This document shows positions 50,115 to 61,217 of a DNA stretch of 64,000 nucleotides, piece after piece. Position numbers and translations under genes: made by a program. Source of the DNA: Pleodorina starrii (Eukaryota; Chlorophyta; Chlorophyceae; Chlamydomonadales; Volvocaceae); assembly GCA_030267565.1 (NCBI GenBank), contig BRXU01000024.1, positions 1,472,501-1,536,500 on the forward strand, in the 5' to 3' direction. The stretch's first letter is position 1; every line of letters starts with the position of its first letter. The notes under the pieces were generated by a model that was not told the DNA's origin, did not search any database, and saw only the letters and a program-made list of their open reading frames with translations.

Positions 50115-53100
50115 TCACACCCGCAGGATCTGGGTCTTGTTAGCGAAGCAAATGGCGACCCAGTCGGGCTGCGCAGAGCTCCACTGCAGCTGGTTCACCT
50201 GAGACGGGGAAAAGGGGGGGCAGGGACGTGGTGTGTGTGCCTGGGGTGGAGGAATCGTGGGGAGAAGGTGCTGGGTGGGTAGGTTGGGAAGGCATGGCTG
50301 GTGAGGGCAGATGCGCATCGAGGGGCACGACCCTGGCCATTGAAGGGAGGTAGGGAGGGAGGAGGGCAGAGGCTGGGCCAGCTGTGTAGCAGAGGAACGT
50401 TCATGCGGGTTCACAGAGGTGCAAGAGGGGCACAGCGATGGAGGGCAGACGGGCAGGTCATGCCTGGTCAATACTACGCTTGCTCAGAACCGAAGCGGTG
50501 GCCGCCTACTGTGCTTCAGCCACTCCGTCACGGAGAGGGCTCCCCTAGGAGGCACCCGGTCAGCCGTATCTCTCCCCTCGCCCCTCAGCTCCCGCCAGTT
50601 CCGCGCCCCCCACCCTGCATATCCACCCACCTCGCTCTGTGCACCGTACGCCAGTATGGGGTCCAAGGATACGTCCCCCGCCACCCCTCCACCCGCGGCC
50701 CCCTGCTGCTGCGGCGGCTGCTGCCCGCCCAAACCGCCGCCTCCGCCACTGCCGCTGCCCACCGCCGACACATCCCAAATCAGTGCCTGGGACATGGCAC
50801 AGAGAGGAATGGAAAGTGGGCAGTGGGACACCGTTTACACCACGCGACAAACGCATGCATGACAATACAGATATAATATAACCTCAATGAAAATACATGG
50901 CCTGCGGGATAGTGTTCAGTCCGGGCATATGTGTTGGCACAAGCGGATGCGGGTCGGCAGAGACATGTGTCGGTAAAGCCGGGAACACACTCAGGCAACA
51001 CGCAGCCCTGCAGCCGGCTGACACAAGGGAGGGAAGGAGGGACATCCATTATCTTGTGGCCAATGCACAGGCCAGCTAGCGGACCCCGCCCGGCCACAAC
51101 AGTCAATCCTCTCTAATCCATCCTTCCATCCATCCATCCGACTCCTGACGGCCGCCATGAGCGCCTCAACACGCGCCCTTCTCCAGATAAAGGCGGATGC
51201 TGACGAGACGACGCGCAGCTGCGCAGGCGGTTGGCTGTTCCGCAGCTGCTGCCCCGCTGCCTGATCTGCCGCCCGTCCGGCAGCGGGGCCACTGTACCAT
51301 CGTGGGCGGCGCGGGTGCTGGTAGCAACAGTGGCTCCCGGCACTGTACAGCCATGGACCCGGGCCCAAAGTGCGAGTGCGAGAGGAAGCAACCCCAACGC
51401 CTCCTCACGCACCGTTATGGACATCGCACACACACCAACACATACATGCTCAGCGTTCGACCCCGCAGCCTCCCCCCCCGCTCTTGCCCCCGCTTGCCCC
51501 CATGCTTGGTGGCCCTCCCCCTGCCCCCCTGCCTTGCCCGTGCACTCACCCCTCTGGCGCGCCCCTGCTTTCAGGCCCTTCCCCCCCACCTCCCTGTCCC
51601 CCTGTCTGCCCTCGTCTTGTCTCCGCCCGTACCCCGCCCTGGCCCTGCCCTTGCCTCAACGCCTTTTCCTACCGTCACCTCGCCCTGTGCCCCTCATGCA
51701 TGGTGGCCTGCGTATTCGGCCGGTGTGGTGGGGAGCCGACTCCTCACGGTCCGCCACCCGGCCCCTCCAGCACTTCACACCTTCCCGCACCTCGCCCCCT
51801 CTGCCCTTTCCGTCCATCACGCCTTCGTCCTCACTCTTCCTGTTTTACTTCGCGTTGCCTTCACCTCTTCTCTTGCCCTTTCGCCTCTGCCTTTTGCACC
51901 CTTGCGGTCGTACGTTCTGCCGTGCCGTATCCCTTTCTTCTCTGCCACACCTTCTATTCCCGCCCTCTTTTGCGCCGCGTTGCCACCTGGTCTCGTTCAT
52001 AGGGGTTTGTGTGCTTCTCCTTGCTTGCCTGTCCGCCTGCTTCTTCCTTCGTTGCCATTGCCGTTGCCCATTGCCGTTACTCACGCCTTTTTCCTGCGCT
52101 TCTTCCCGGTTCGCTTCCTCCATTGAGCGCAGGCGAGTCTACAATTTTATGGGTTGTTTTGTCTGGGCGTTCGTGCCGTTCTTGTGCTGTCTCGTGTACG
52201 CGTTCGTCCGGGTTGGTCTGGCGACGACGCGGTCGCTGTGCCTCTCGTCTTGGTAAGGCGCCAGGTATGTCCCGGGTCCGTTAGCTAACGCCGTCTCCGT
52301 CCCTTCGCTGCGGTATCTTCTTTTTACCCCCCATTTACACACGAGCTCCCCCGCCCGCCTCTACACTGGCTACCTACGCCTGCCTCCTACCTAACCACCG
52401 TCCCCGAACTGCGGTGCACTAAATGCGCCCTGCACCCCATCCAAGGTCCGCGTTGTGTAGAGACGCGAACCGCATGACCGCCATCCCTGTCTGCTGCGCC
52501 GTCCTGCCCCAATTACCCGCATCAAAGTTGCCCACACACCCATCCACAACCCAACCCCTGTCGTCTTTGCAAACCACAACCACACACACCCCTTCTAGCC
52601 TCCACCCCTGGTATACCTGCGAGTCATCCCCGGCGGTGCAAATGTGCTGCGCCGAGTGTGGTGCCCAGGCCAGCGCATTGACGGGCGCCTGGTGGCGGTG
52701 CAGCTCGGCCACCGGGAGGGTGGGATAGCGGATGTCCAGGATGACCACCTGAGAGCCAAGGAGGAGGGGAGCGAGACTGGGTCAAGGGGAGCGGGACGGC
52801 AAAAGTGAAAGGGGGGGCGGGGCAATGCAAAGAGGGGTATGGTAAGGTCGGGTTGCTCGCTGGGTGCATGGCATGGGATGAAGGCGCGCGGGGCACATGT
52901 TCACCTTGAGCACACGGGGCGTTGCGCACCGCCCCGGTTCGGAGTGCGAACGGCCCGGCATGTTTGGCACGTGCCTTGCTTGCGGCGGGAACCCGGCTGT
53001 GTCCTGCCTCGCTCTATCATACATGCCCTTGGCTTCGCCGGGCGAAGTTCGCCCCTGTCTCTACAATTCCCAATGTCCGCGAGATCACCAGGGGCAGTGC

Positions 53101-56100
53101 AGCAGCGCTGCACAGGCTGTTGTGCAGCGGCAAACACAGTGGCACAGTGGCAGACCCGCTGAAGCCCCCAACCTACCTTTGGCGAGTCCAGCAGTATTGT
53201 GGCCATGTACCGCGGGTCCTGCCGGTTCCAGCCTAGCCGAAGCAGCGGGGTATCGGGCTGGGGGCTCTCGTAGATGATGGTGCTGTGCTCCTTATCACTG
53301 GAGGTGCAGGACAAGAGGGAAAGGGGGGCGGAGCAAGGGAGTAAGAAACAATACCGCAGCGAAGAGACGGAGACGGAGACAGCGAAACCTGAAACCCTAC
53401 ATACTTACCGAATGTACCTGTGACCTTGCCATGATCGGAAACGCAGCACGACAGGCAAGCAAGGAAGCAAGCAGAAGCACACGAGCCCCCAAAACGAGAC
53501 GAGGCGGCGACGCGGTGCAAGAGAGGGCTGGAGGGGAGAGTGAGTCAGGGATAAATGGAGGTCGTAACGGCAACATGGACGAGCAAGGAGGAGAGGAGAA
53601 AAGGACGAGGAAGGCAGAGAAAGAGGGACAACGACGGCATAATTGACGGACAGGGGAACAGGGCGAAACGTAAAAGGGGCAGGGTGGGGGACGGTGCTGA
53701 GTCGGCTCTCCACCACACCGGCCGAGCGCGCAGGCCACCACACATGAGGGGCACTGGGCGAAATGGTGGTGTAAACGGGCGTGGAAGTAATGGAAGGGCC
53801 ACCAAGCGTGCGGGCCCGAAGGGCAGAAGCATGGCGAGGGCAGGCAGGGGGCGGGGCCCCAAGAACGCTGGGCCAGAGGGCAAGGGCAGAGCAAGGGCAG
53901 AGGGGGAGGGGGGGGCAGTCAGGCAGGGGGAGGGCCACCAAGCAAGCGGGGCCAGCGGCGCCGGCGGGGCCGGACGGGCAACAGCAGGGGGAGAGGGAGG
54001 AGTGAGGATGGAAAGGGGGCCGGGGGGGGGGGGTAGGATCAGGGGAGGGGACATGAGAGAAGGCAGGGGAGGGGACCGGAACCAGACGGTGCTGGGTCGG
54101 TGGGTGGTTCCGTGGGTACGCTGTTACGCTTCAGCGAGTCCTGCCGGAGCACCTCGGCCACCCCCGCCCATGTGCCTGCCCCTGTCTCTGACCGATCTAG
54201 GTGTAATTCGCGGCCCGGGGCCCTCGCAGGAGAAGCCCAGCACAAAAAACCGAACGATTCCAACTGCGGCGGCAGGACACCGACACGCCATGAATACGTA
54301 TGAGCCGTTTGCGCTGTGCAATCCATGCCAGTTCCGTTGCACCCGGCCCTAACCAGATCCCCCCCCCCGAGTTCAGCTCCGCTGCGCTACGCCAGCTCTT
54401 GCCTCATAACCAGCCCTGCCTCATGCCAGAACTCGACAGCGACTCACCGCAGGTCAAACACGCGCACCGAGCCGTCCGCCGAGACGGTCGCGAAGACACC
54501 CAGTCCCCCCCAGGCGATGTCGTACACCTCCCGGTCGTGGGCAATCAGCTGCGTATCAACCTCCCCCCTCTGCAAACGATGTTTACAGGGAAGGCAGTTG
54601 GACACATGAGGCGGGGCGGTTGGTAACGTGAACGCAATAAGGCCCTGCAAGACTGCTCGCCCCCACTATTTCCTCAAACCCCTCTTCCCTCCCCCCCACA
54701 CACACAGGCCCCGACGCACCTCAATGTCCCAGATGGTGCACGTGGTGTCAATGGAGGAGGTGCCCAGACGCTTGGGGTCGGCCTCGTTCCAGTCGAAGGA
54801 GGTCAGCGGGGCGGAGAACTCGGACTGCTTGTTCTGCATTGCATTGGGAGCAGGAGGGACTTGGAGGGGCCTCGGGTTGGGTTCGGAGGACTGCACCGCA
54901 CCGCCCGCCGCAGCCAGACTGGCATCAACTGCCGGGCCAGAACCATAGCCTACCATACCAAGTTTACATGTTGGAAGCTGACCCTCACATAGTAGTCATG
55001 CTTTTTGGTTGATAGCATGAGGCGGGGGGATAGCACGCCAGGGGAGCAGTGCCCCAACCCAGCCCAGCCCAGCCCAGCCCAGCCCGCGGCGGGATGAAAC
55101 GCAATGAGAGCGCCTCGGGTCAGCGACACGACAAGGCGGCACCCAACAAGAGGGGGCATCCGGATCATCTCCCTCCGGACGTGGCCCTGACCACGAGGAG
55201 CGAGCGCGTGGCGGTAGAGGCCCGGCTCCATTACATCCACAGCCCCAACCCAATCCAACCCACCCCCGGCCGCCCCCCCCCGGCACTTGCACCCACTCAC
55301 GTTGTTCAGCAGCGCCCGGAGCTGCACCCCCCGCCCTCCTCCCCCTCCTCCCCCTCCGCCTGCTGCCCCTCCCTCTTCCGGCGGCTCCCCTCCCGCTGAG
55401 TCCGTATCGATCACCCTCCAGATCCTCAGCGCCTCCCCGGTAGTGGCCAGCAGATCGGGTCTGCATCCCTCCCGGTCGGGCAGCCACATGAGCTTGGTGG
55501 CGGGGTAGTCGTGTGGGAAGCGCAGGGAGGGGTCGGAACGCAGCTCGCCCGCGTCGTCGTCGACTGCCGGAACGGAGATGGGGGGTGAACGAGGGACACG
55601 CGGGGGGGAGGGGGGTTTGAAGAGTGAATTTGCAACGATGAAACAAGAACAGGGGGGGAAGAAGGAGCGTTTATGGAGTAAGGCAGGCGAGGAGGGTAGG
55701 GGAGAGGCAGGGGTGAGGGTAGGAGAGTGGATAGAGCGCCCTCAGTGCTCGGGACCCTGAAGACGGGCGGATGATAGCACAGCACACGAATGCGGGGGTG
55801 GGGGCCTTGGGGACAGCCCACGAGACCGTGGCAAGAAGCCGGCCTTATGGCCCCTTCCTGTGTAGACAAGTCATTGGTGGCAACCCAGGACAATCGACCC
55901 AGCTGCGCACGGAGATCCACATGGCACATCATCACGGCCTCCCCTGCCCCCTCGGTACGGTATTTCATGCACGGACAACACATCCTAAAGCCTCACACGT
56001 GTGGGTCGATACTCCCCTCATTCATGAACACTCACGGCTGATGATCTCCACATAGTTGGTCACATCCTCGCGAAAGGAGCCAACCGCTAACCGAAAGCGC

Positions 56101-56616
56101 CGGTCACGACGGACCTGTCAGCAAGAGACGACCGGAAGGTGGGCATCTGGGAGTGAAGGGAAAAACGTACGGCATCTCGTAGGCGGGACGCCCCTCCCGC
56201 TGCCCGAGTCCCCCGATGCATGGGTTTGTATAATACAGGATAGAGCGGCGCGGCGCTATTCCAGGCGCTTGCCACAACCGACGCATACACTTTCTCCTGA
56301 CCCCTTAAGGCACACACAAACGCCACACAGGTGCTAGCCCGGACAGCTTGCCTCAGCCCTAGATCCGACCTCTGGATGTGAGAGGGAGCCGCATTATCGT
56401 ACGGCACTGCACCGGCCAAGCAGAGCTGTCCGCAGATACCCACCCAGCGGTATGTGGCTCAGCTTTTCCACCGCAGCGTGCATGAACTACCGCCCGGGTG
56501 GTGTGTTGGCGCCAACCGGTAGGACCCGCCCCGAAACTTACGCTCCAGTTCATGGCATAGACGGGGTCCTGCGCCGCATATGTGTAAATCTCCGCCCGTT
56601 TGTCGTTGTTGCTCAT
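50115..56616 (-). CDS. LWD1: WD40-repeat protein, LWD1/DCAF7 (WDR68/AN11) orthologue
   Basis: Nine exons (minus): 56616-56542, 56114-56036, 55563-55301, 54833-54720, 54569-54448, 53297-53177, 52748-52617, 50786-50631 and 50198-50115; GT-AG, all phases consistent, 381 residues. Diagnostic strings: [132 protein letters not shown]. The family forms a beta-propeller scaffold: LWD1/2 in the plant clock, DCAF7 in animals as a DYRK/HIPK and CRL4 partner. Two alga-specific expansions sit in loops: a Gly-rich run in exon 3 and a Gly/Gln-rich insert after ALIWDVSAV in exon 8. Introns contain repeats. The symbol follows the plant name; which plant paralogue it corresponds to is not settled. Confidence 0.95.
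51500..52060 (+). repeat. Intronic repeat, forward copy (intron between exons 7 and 8 of the WD40 gene)
   Basis: Pyrimidine-rich sequence whose landmarks (TGGTGGCCCTCCCCCTGCC, GTGCCCCTCATGCATGGTGG, CGGCCGGTGTGGTGGGGAGC, GTGTGCTTCTCCTTGCTTGC) recur in reverse complement at 53440-53960. The long open frames are compositional. Origin as a mobile element is likely but its type is unknown. Confidence 0.7.
53440..53960 (-). repeat. Intronic repeat, inverted copy (intron between exons 5 and 6 of the WD40 gene)
   Basis: Reverse-complement homologue of 51500-52060, with moderate divergence. The two copies lie about 1.4 kb apart on one pre-mRNA and could pair. Confidence 0.7.
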
Positions 56617-57148
56617 GGTGGCAAGTGTCTGTTGAGTATGAAGGTCGCAGTCCGACAACCCCTCGGCACGAAAGGCGCAGCAATATCGTTACGCCACTAT
56701 GGTCTGAACATTAACGGCTCCTCAGAGATGTCTCCAAATTGTCAAAGAACGTTTGAGCTCCAGGCGTGTCCATTATTGCGGTTTTCGGGACCTTGGGCCG
56801 ACGCCAACCGGCACGTTATGTTCTCCGCTAAGGACTCAATATTTTTATAGCTGGTATTCAAGAACAATTTGCACCACCAAACTACACATCCCAGGTCACC
56901 GCGACGGGCTCCACCTAGAAGTGTTACGCAGCCTTATCCCAGCCTTTGCAAAACAGGCCGGTTGTGATGCCCGGCAATACAAATATGTGCCTAACATCCC
57001 ATTTATAGTGGGTTGCGTGCCAGGATGCCAACTTCACTGATTTGAGATGCGTTGCAGTTGTGGTGAGCTATAACTAATCTTAATGCGAGTTGATCATATA
57101 ATGACGACAATTAGCGTCCGACATAGCTGGATAGACCTTAGTACGATG

Positions 57149-57196
57149 ATCGTACACGGCCAGCAGCGCCGCATCGTACACGGCCAGCAGCGCCGC
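57149..57196. repeat. 24-bp perfect tandem duplication
   Basis: ATCGTACACGGCCAGCAGCG plus four bases occurs twice in a row. Confidence 0.9.
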
Positions 57197-57801
57197 TTGG
57201 GTCAAGTGGACGCGCTGGGCGCCTAGCCCTCGCCAAAACCAAGCATGCCCAACTTAACAACCTTCATTTCTGGTACGGCGTGCGTCCCATCGTCCCGGAC
57301 GCACATTCTCTCATTTGCACGTCACCAGCTCTGCCTGCGGGGTGGGATTTGGTCACGTATTCTCCTGCATCCCTAATCTTGCACATCGGACAGTGCATCA
57401 AACTACTTGGCCCTCCCCGCCCGGATAATATAGACTACCGGACAGGGTATTGTGGCTTACATAGCCACACGCCCCCGGCAATCTGGACCACCGGAAAGGT
57501 TAATCCCTGGTAATCTGGCTTACACAAACCATCCTGCTACGGTAATCCTACGACCGAGCCCCGGAACAGTATAGGCCCCTTACCTACCTCAGGATATGCA
57601 CGGCTATGCAGGTAACCGGAGCGCTGTGAGTTTTCCCCAGGCTTCAGAAATGGTTGCATCTTCGTGCCTGCTGGAAGGCATGCTTAGCTGACGGTACATG
57701 CCCCGCAGGCTGTACCTGCTGGCCGACAGTGCCACCTTGTCAAAGTCAGTCATGCCCCGGGTAGGTCACTGAGTGCATAGCGCCTGGGCGCCGCGCAGCC
57801 C

Positions 57802-57888
57802 GGATCAAACCGGTAGGAGCTCGGATCAAACCGATACGATCCCGGATCAAACCGGTAGGAGCCCAGATCAAACCGGTACGATCCAGAT
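57802..57888. repeat. About 21-bp tandem repeat (GGATCAAACCGGTAGGAGCC-type), four units
   Basis: Four imperfect units alternate ACCGGTAGGAGC and ACCG(A/G)TACGATCC endings. Intergenic; no function evident. Confidence 0.8.
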
Positions 57889-59101
57889 GACGTATGCGCG
57901 CATGAGGCCGCTCCGACCATGCCGCGATCCTCGGCATCAACACTGTCACGCCAGCTAGGGTTCTGCTGACCAGCATCATTTGCTGGTACCGCCCCAGTAA
58001 GCCATCCGCCCGCCAATCATGTTACAATGAAACGGTGCGGCTGAATTTCGTCTATCGAATCAACGGCCGTACGTGCCCGCGGTCGCAACCTCGGGACTCG
58101 CGCACGATGGCCCACGGGTCGTGGGTGCTGGAGAGGGGGGTATCCACGTAGAGGCCGGAGTCCGTGAACGAGGGGGGGCAGGGGGGGACTCAGGAGACTC
58201 GTCATCAGAGCTCGAGAGCCCAAGGTTGGCCGTTAAATATGCGCACAGCCCCCGTTGCAATGGCGCCCACCTCGCAACAAAACGTGGATGCGACGTCGCT
58301 GGGCGCTAGTTATAAAAAGGGGTGCCCAGGGATCGCTGCATAAGGGCGCGGGCGATCGCCCCGAGGACCGTGACGGCCGTCATCTTCGGCTCCTATAACC
58401 TATTTGGCGGCAACGCCTACACGACTGAAACCTACCCTGGTGATCAAACAACTGCAACGAAGCAGAAGCGGTAACTGAAATGGCGGAAAGCCGTCGGGTT
58501 GCCCCAAGTTGGCACATCGGGGCTTCTCTTCGGCAAAGGTGCCCGAAGTCGCACCCCGATGCATCTTAGAGAGGCAAGCTTTTGCTGATACACGAGTGGG
58601 ATGCCGTCCGGATGCCGGATACACATGCTTGGAGCGACACTATCTTTTATTTGTCCCGGCTCCTCTTCCGATCACCGTGAAGATTCACCGTGAAGGAGCC
58701 AGCGGATGGGCCTCTGCAGGCAGGGGGCGCCCCTTAGGATGCGAGAGTTACAGCGCCCCTTGGAGTCACAGCGCCCCCGCAGCTGCCGCCACAGCTGGGT
58801 GGTTATCCCTTCGAGTCAGCGGCATACCCGCTACCGCAGGCACGGCCGTTGACTCGACGACAATCCTAGGCGGTGCACCTCTTGCGGGTTTCGTCCCGCT
58901 GCTGGCTAACTTACCTAATAACAGTCCATTGGGTGCGTTGCAACACGCATCATTCAACCTTGCTTATCCTACGGCGCATGGCTGGCACATGTGCGTAACA
59001 GTTGCGTTGCAATGTGTCCGGTATGCTGGTTTCAGCCTTCGTCGATTTCCAAGTTCCGGGTTGTAGGGCATCAGAAGGACGCCGGGTTGCTTAGGAGGCG
59101 A

Positions 59102-59152
59102 GGATTACAAGGGGAACCGGCTTTCACACCGGATTACAAGGGGAACCGGCTT
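59102..59152 (-). repeat. LINE-tail-like sequence in two tandem copies
   Basis: GGATTACAAGGGGAACCGGC occurs at 59102 and 59131, separated by TTTCACACC. It is the inverse complement of the LINE tail at 48291-48322, so it may be a strongly 5'-truncated LINE end on the minus strand. Confidence 0.55.
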
Positions 59153-59477
59153 ACTCAGGCCCCACAGCCGTACGACGAACAGATCAAATCCTTCTGTTCA
59201 TGTGTGAGTATATCCACATACGCTTCAATTAAAATACGTATATAGAAAGAAACGTCTGTAAAGAGGAATGATACATTATCGCTGCGCCGCTCTGCTCTCT
59301 GCGCACCATCGAGCCGTACAATAAAGCGGTAGACGGTTGTTGGTGTGGTAGACTCAGGGTGGCACAAATGCAGCCTAATTTCCTTGGTCATGGCATGTAT
59401 TTGCGAAGTATAACACACTCATATCTGAGACTGTATATTTCCATCTCTCAGACGAAGTAATTCGTCCAGGTTGAAAC

Positions 59478-60335
59478 ATGGACGGCGCTTCGCAAGCCCC
59501 GTTTCCCATTCTGCCAGCGGCCATTCAAATTTGCAGCATCCTTGGAGCTATATATCCCCACGTCGACATCATCGACGACAAAATCGTGGTTCAGACGGGG
59601 CGCTTACAGCTGGACCAAACCTTGCACGCGCTGGTGCGTTTCCCTGGAGCTGTTGATAGTCAGTGCACTTTCCCCTTGGCTGTGAGAGCCGGTCCTCATC
59701 GCAGGTCTCAGACGCTGCTGCGTAGCGCGGCCGGTTCACCCGTCGCCTTTCTCTTTCCGGCCCATCAAACCGCCCATCCCCTCCCTCTTCCCCCGCCCAC
59801 GCACCGCTCGTCCTCCCGGCTGCAGTCCCTCGGCTCCTGCTTTTTGCTGCTGGGATTCTACTGCTGCCAGTTCCTGCCCGCGCTTGCACCTCTGCGGAGG
59901 GAATACCTGGGCGCTCTGGGTATCATGCAGATGGGCCACTTTCTGATAATGCTAGCGCGGGCGGCAGTCTTCCCAGCGTCGCTCCGGGCCGACCCTGCGG
60001 GCGCCGTACTGGGCCTCCTCGCCGTCGCGGGGGTGTACGTTGTGGTTACGTCTGACAATGTGGCATATCCGAACAGCGACGTCGCTCCGGAGCCCAAAGT
60101 AGCGGCGCGCGCCCGGATGGCTGTCAGCGTGGCGACGCACGGGCTGTGGCTGGTGTTTGCGCTCATGTTTACGCTGCCGTACCTGTCGTCGCTGCTGCCA
60201 ATGGGCGTGCCGTCGCAGATGCCGTACGGGTCAGTTGCGGCGTTGCTGACGCAGGTGACGGCGATCACGCGGCTGGGGGTATTTGTATCGGGACGGTTGG
60301 CCGCCGCCCGGCTCGCAAAGCACAAGGCGGATTGA
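59478..60335 (+). CDS. Small multi-pass membrane protein, function unknown
   Basis: Two exons, 59478-59633 and 59826-60335 (GT-AG, phase 0), encode 221 residues from ATG to TGA. The N-terminal 50 residues are soluble-like (ILPAAIQICSILGAIYPHVD, then GRLQLDQTLHAL). Four to five membrane segments follow: SCFLLLGFYCCQFLPAL, GALGIMQMGHFLIMLARAAV, GAVLGLLAVAGVYVVVT, THGLWLVFALMFTLPYLSSL and the weaker SVAALLTQVTAITRLGVFVS. The C-terminus is short and basic (ARLAKHKAD). Reading through the intron also stays open, so the unspliced 285-codon form is possible, but its extra Ser/His/Pro-rich segment has no membrane character and the splice sites are good. Family not recognised. Convergent with eIF3m. 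Confidence 0.7.
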   Translation: MDGASQAPFPILPAAIQICSILGAIYPHVDIIDDKIVVQTGRLQLDQTLHALVRFPGAVDSQCTFPLAVRAGPHRRSQTLLRSAAGSPVAFLFPAHQTAHPLPLPPPTHRSSSRLQSLGSCFLLLGFYCCQFLPALAPLRREYLGALGIMQMGHFLIMLARAAVFPASLRADPAGAVLGLLAVAGVYVVVTSDNVAYPNSDVAPEPKVAARARMAVSVATHGLWLVFALMFTLPYLSSLLPMGVPSQMPYGSVAALLTQVTAITRLGVFVSGRLAAARLAKHKAD

Positions 60336-61217
60336 TGGGGGCTCCGCTGCCATAGCAGGGTGTATGCGTGCGTGAACGAATGAACAAAGCGCTTAACGAT
60401 TGATGTATCTCAAGGTGGCTCCAGGGAGCGCAACGGTGCAGCCCAGGATGCGATTCTTTGCGGTCAGTCTCACAGAAGCGGCGGAACGTGCTGTTTTGAG
60501 TTTGATTATGCAGACTGTGCGGCGGAAGATGGACGGTGCGGCGTGTGGAGCGAGTACAGTGGCTTGTGGTTTGGAAATGTCGGAGGGCGCCGAACTGGAT
60601 TTGAGTGTGCCAGGAACGAGGACTTCCTAAATATGAAGATCTGATTTTAACCTCCAGTTAAATGATACCGTGTATTCTCGACTTTACATACGTAACACTG
60701 ACGCCGAACTCAGCGCGCGAACCCACGCCATCGCGTACTGATTTCCACCCCACGTGCATATCGAGCGACAGAAGCGTTCTGCAACGACCTGCTCACATCC
60801 CTGTCTACTTGGCAGCATGATGTATGCCTGCGCTCGACTCAAAGCCGTGGACATGAAAATGCACGTCTTTGTTCACAACCACGCACCTCCAGACCAAAGA
60901 CTGCCAACCTGCCAAATTGCAGTGTCAAGTCATGACGCCTATCCGATCCCAGTCCTTTCATGCTATTATGCCGATACGACGTCTCCTGTGGAGGCGGATG
61001 CGCCGGCGGCAAGCAATCCCCCGCTACGTGCGCCATTCAATTACCAGAACACTACCACGCCGATTTAGAAAATGGAACTAGCCCTTCGTCAAGAACTTAT
61101 AAGCAAACCCCACAGCCCTGTCTAATTTCTGGCAGAGCGCGGGGCACACAAAACGGGCATGCTCCGGCTAACCATGCCAGTAAGCATTAACGCTCCGCCG
61201 CCATCTGTCGCCAGCAA
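60336..61217. other. Convergent intergenic region
   Basis: Lies between the 3' ends of the membrane-protein gene and eIF3m. Only short non-coding frames; presumably two 3' UTRs. No terminator motif was pinned down. Confidence 0.5.

Larger units (their letters stand above)
56617..59477. other. Intergenic region between the WD40 gene and a membrane-protein gene
   Basis: No coding gene recognised. Contains three small tandem repeats (listed separately) and an isolated TATAAAAAG at 58311-58319 followed by the palindrome GGGCGATCGCCC (58351-58362); no gene can be tied to that box. The left end must hold the promoter of the WD40 gene. Confidence 0.4.

Noticed and set aside
51197..52256. Open frames of 200-340 codons on the + strand
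   Set aside because: They lie inside an intron of the minus-strand WD40 gene and are Pro/Leu/Ser-rich from pyrimidine-rich DNA; the same repeat recurs inverted in another intron.
58311..58319. Promoter (TATAAAAAG) for a gene on the + strand
   Set aside because: No coding frame or RNA gene follows at a reasonable distance; kept only as a note in the intergenic entry.
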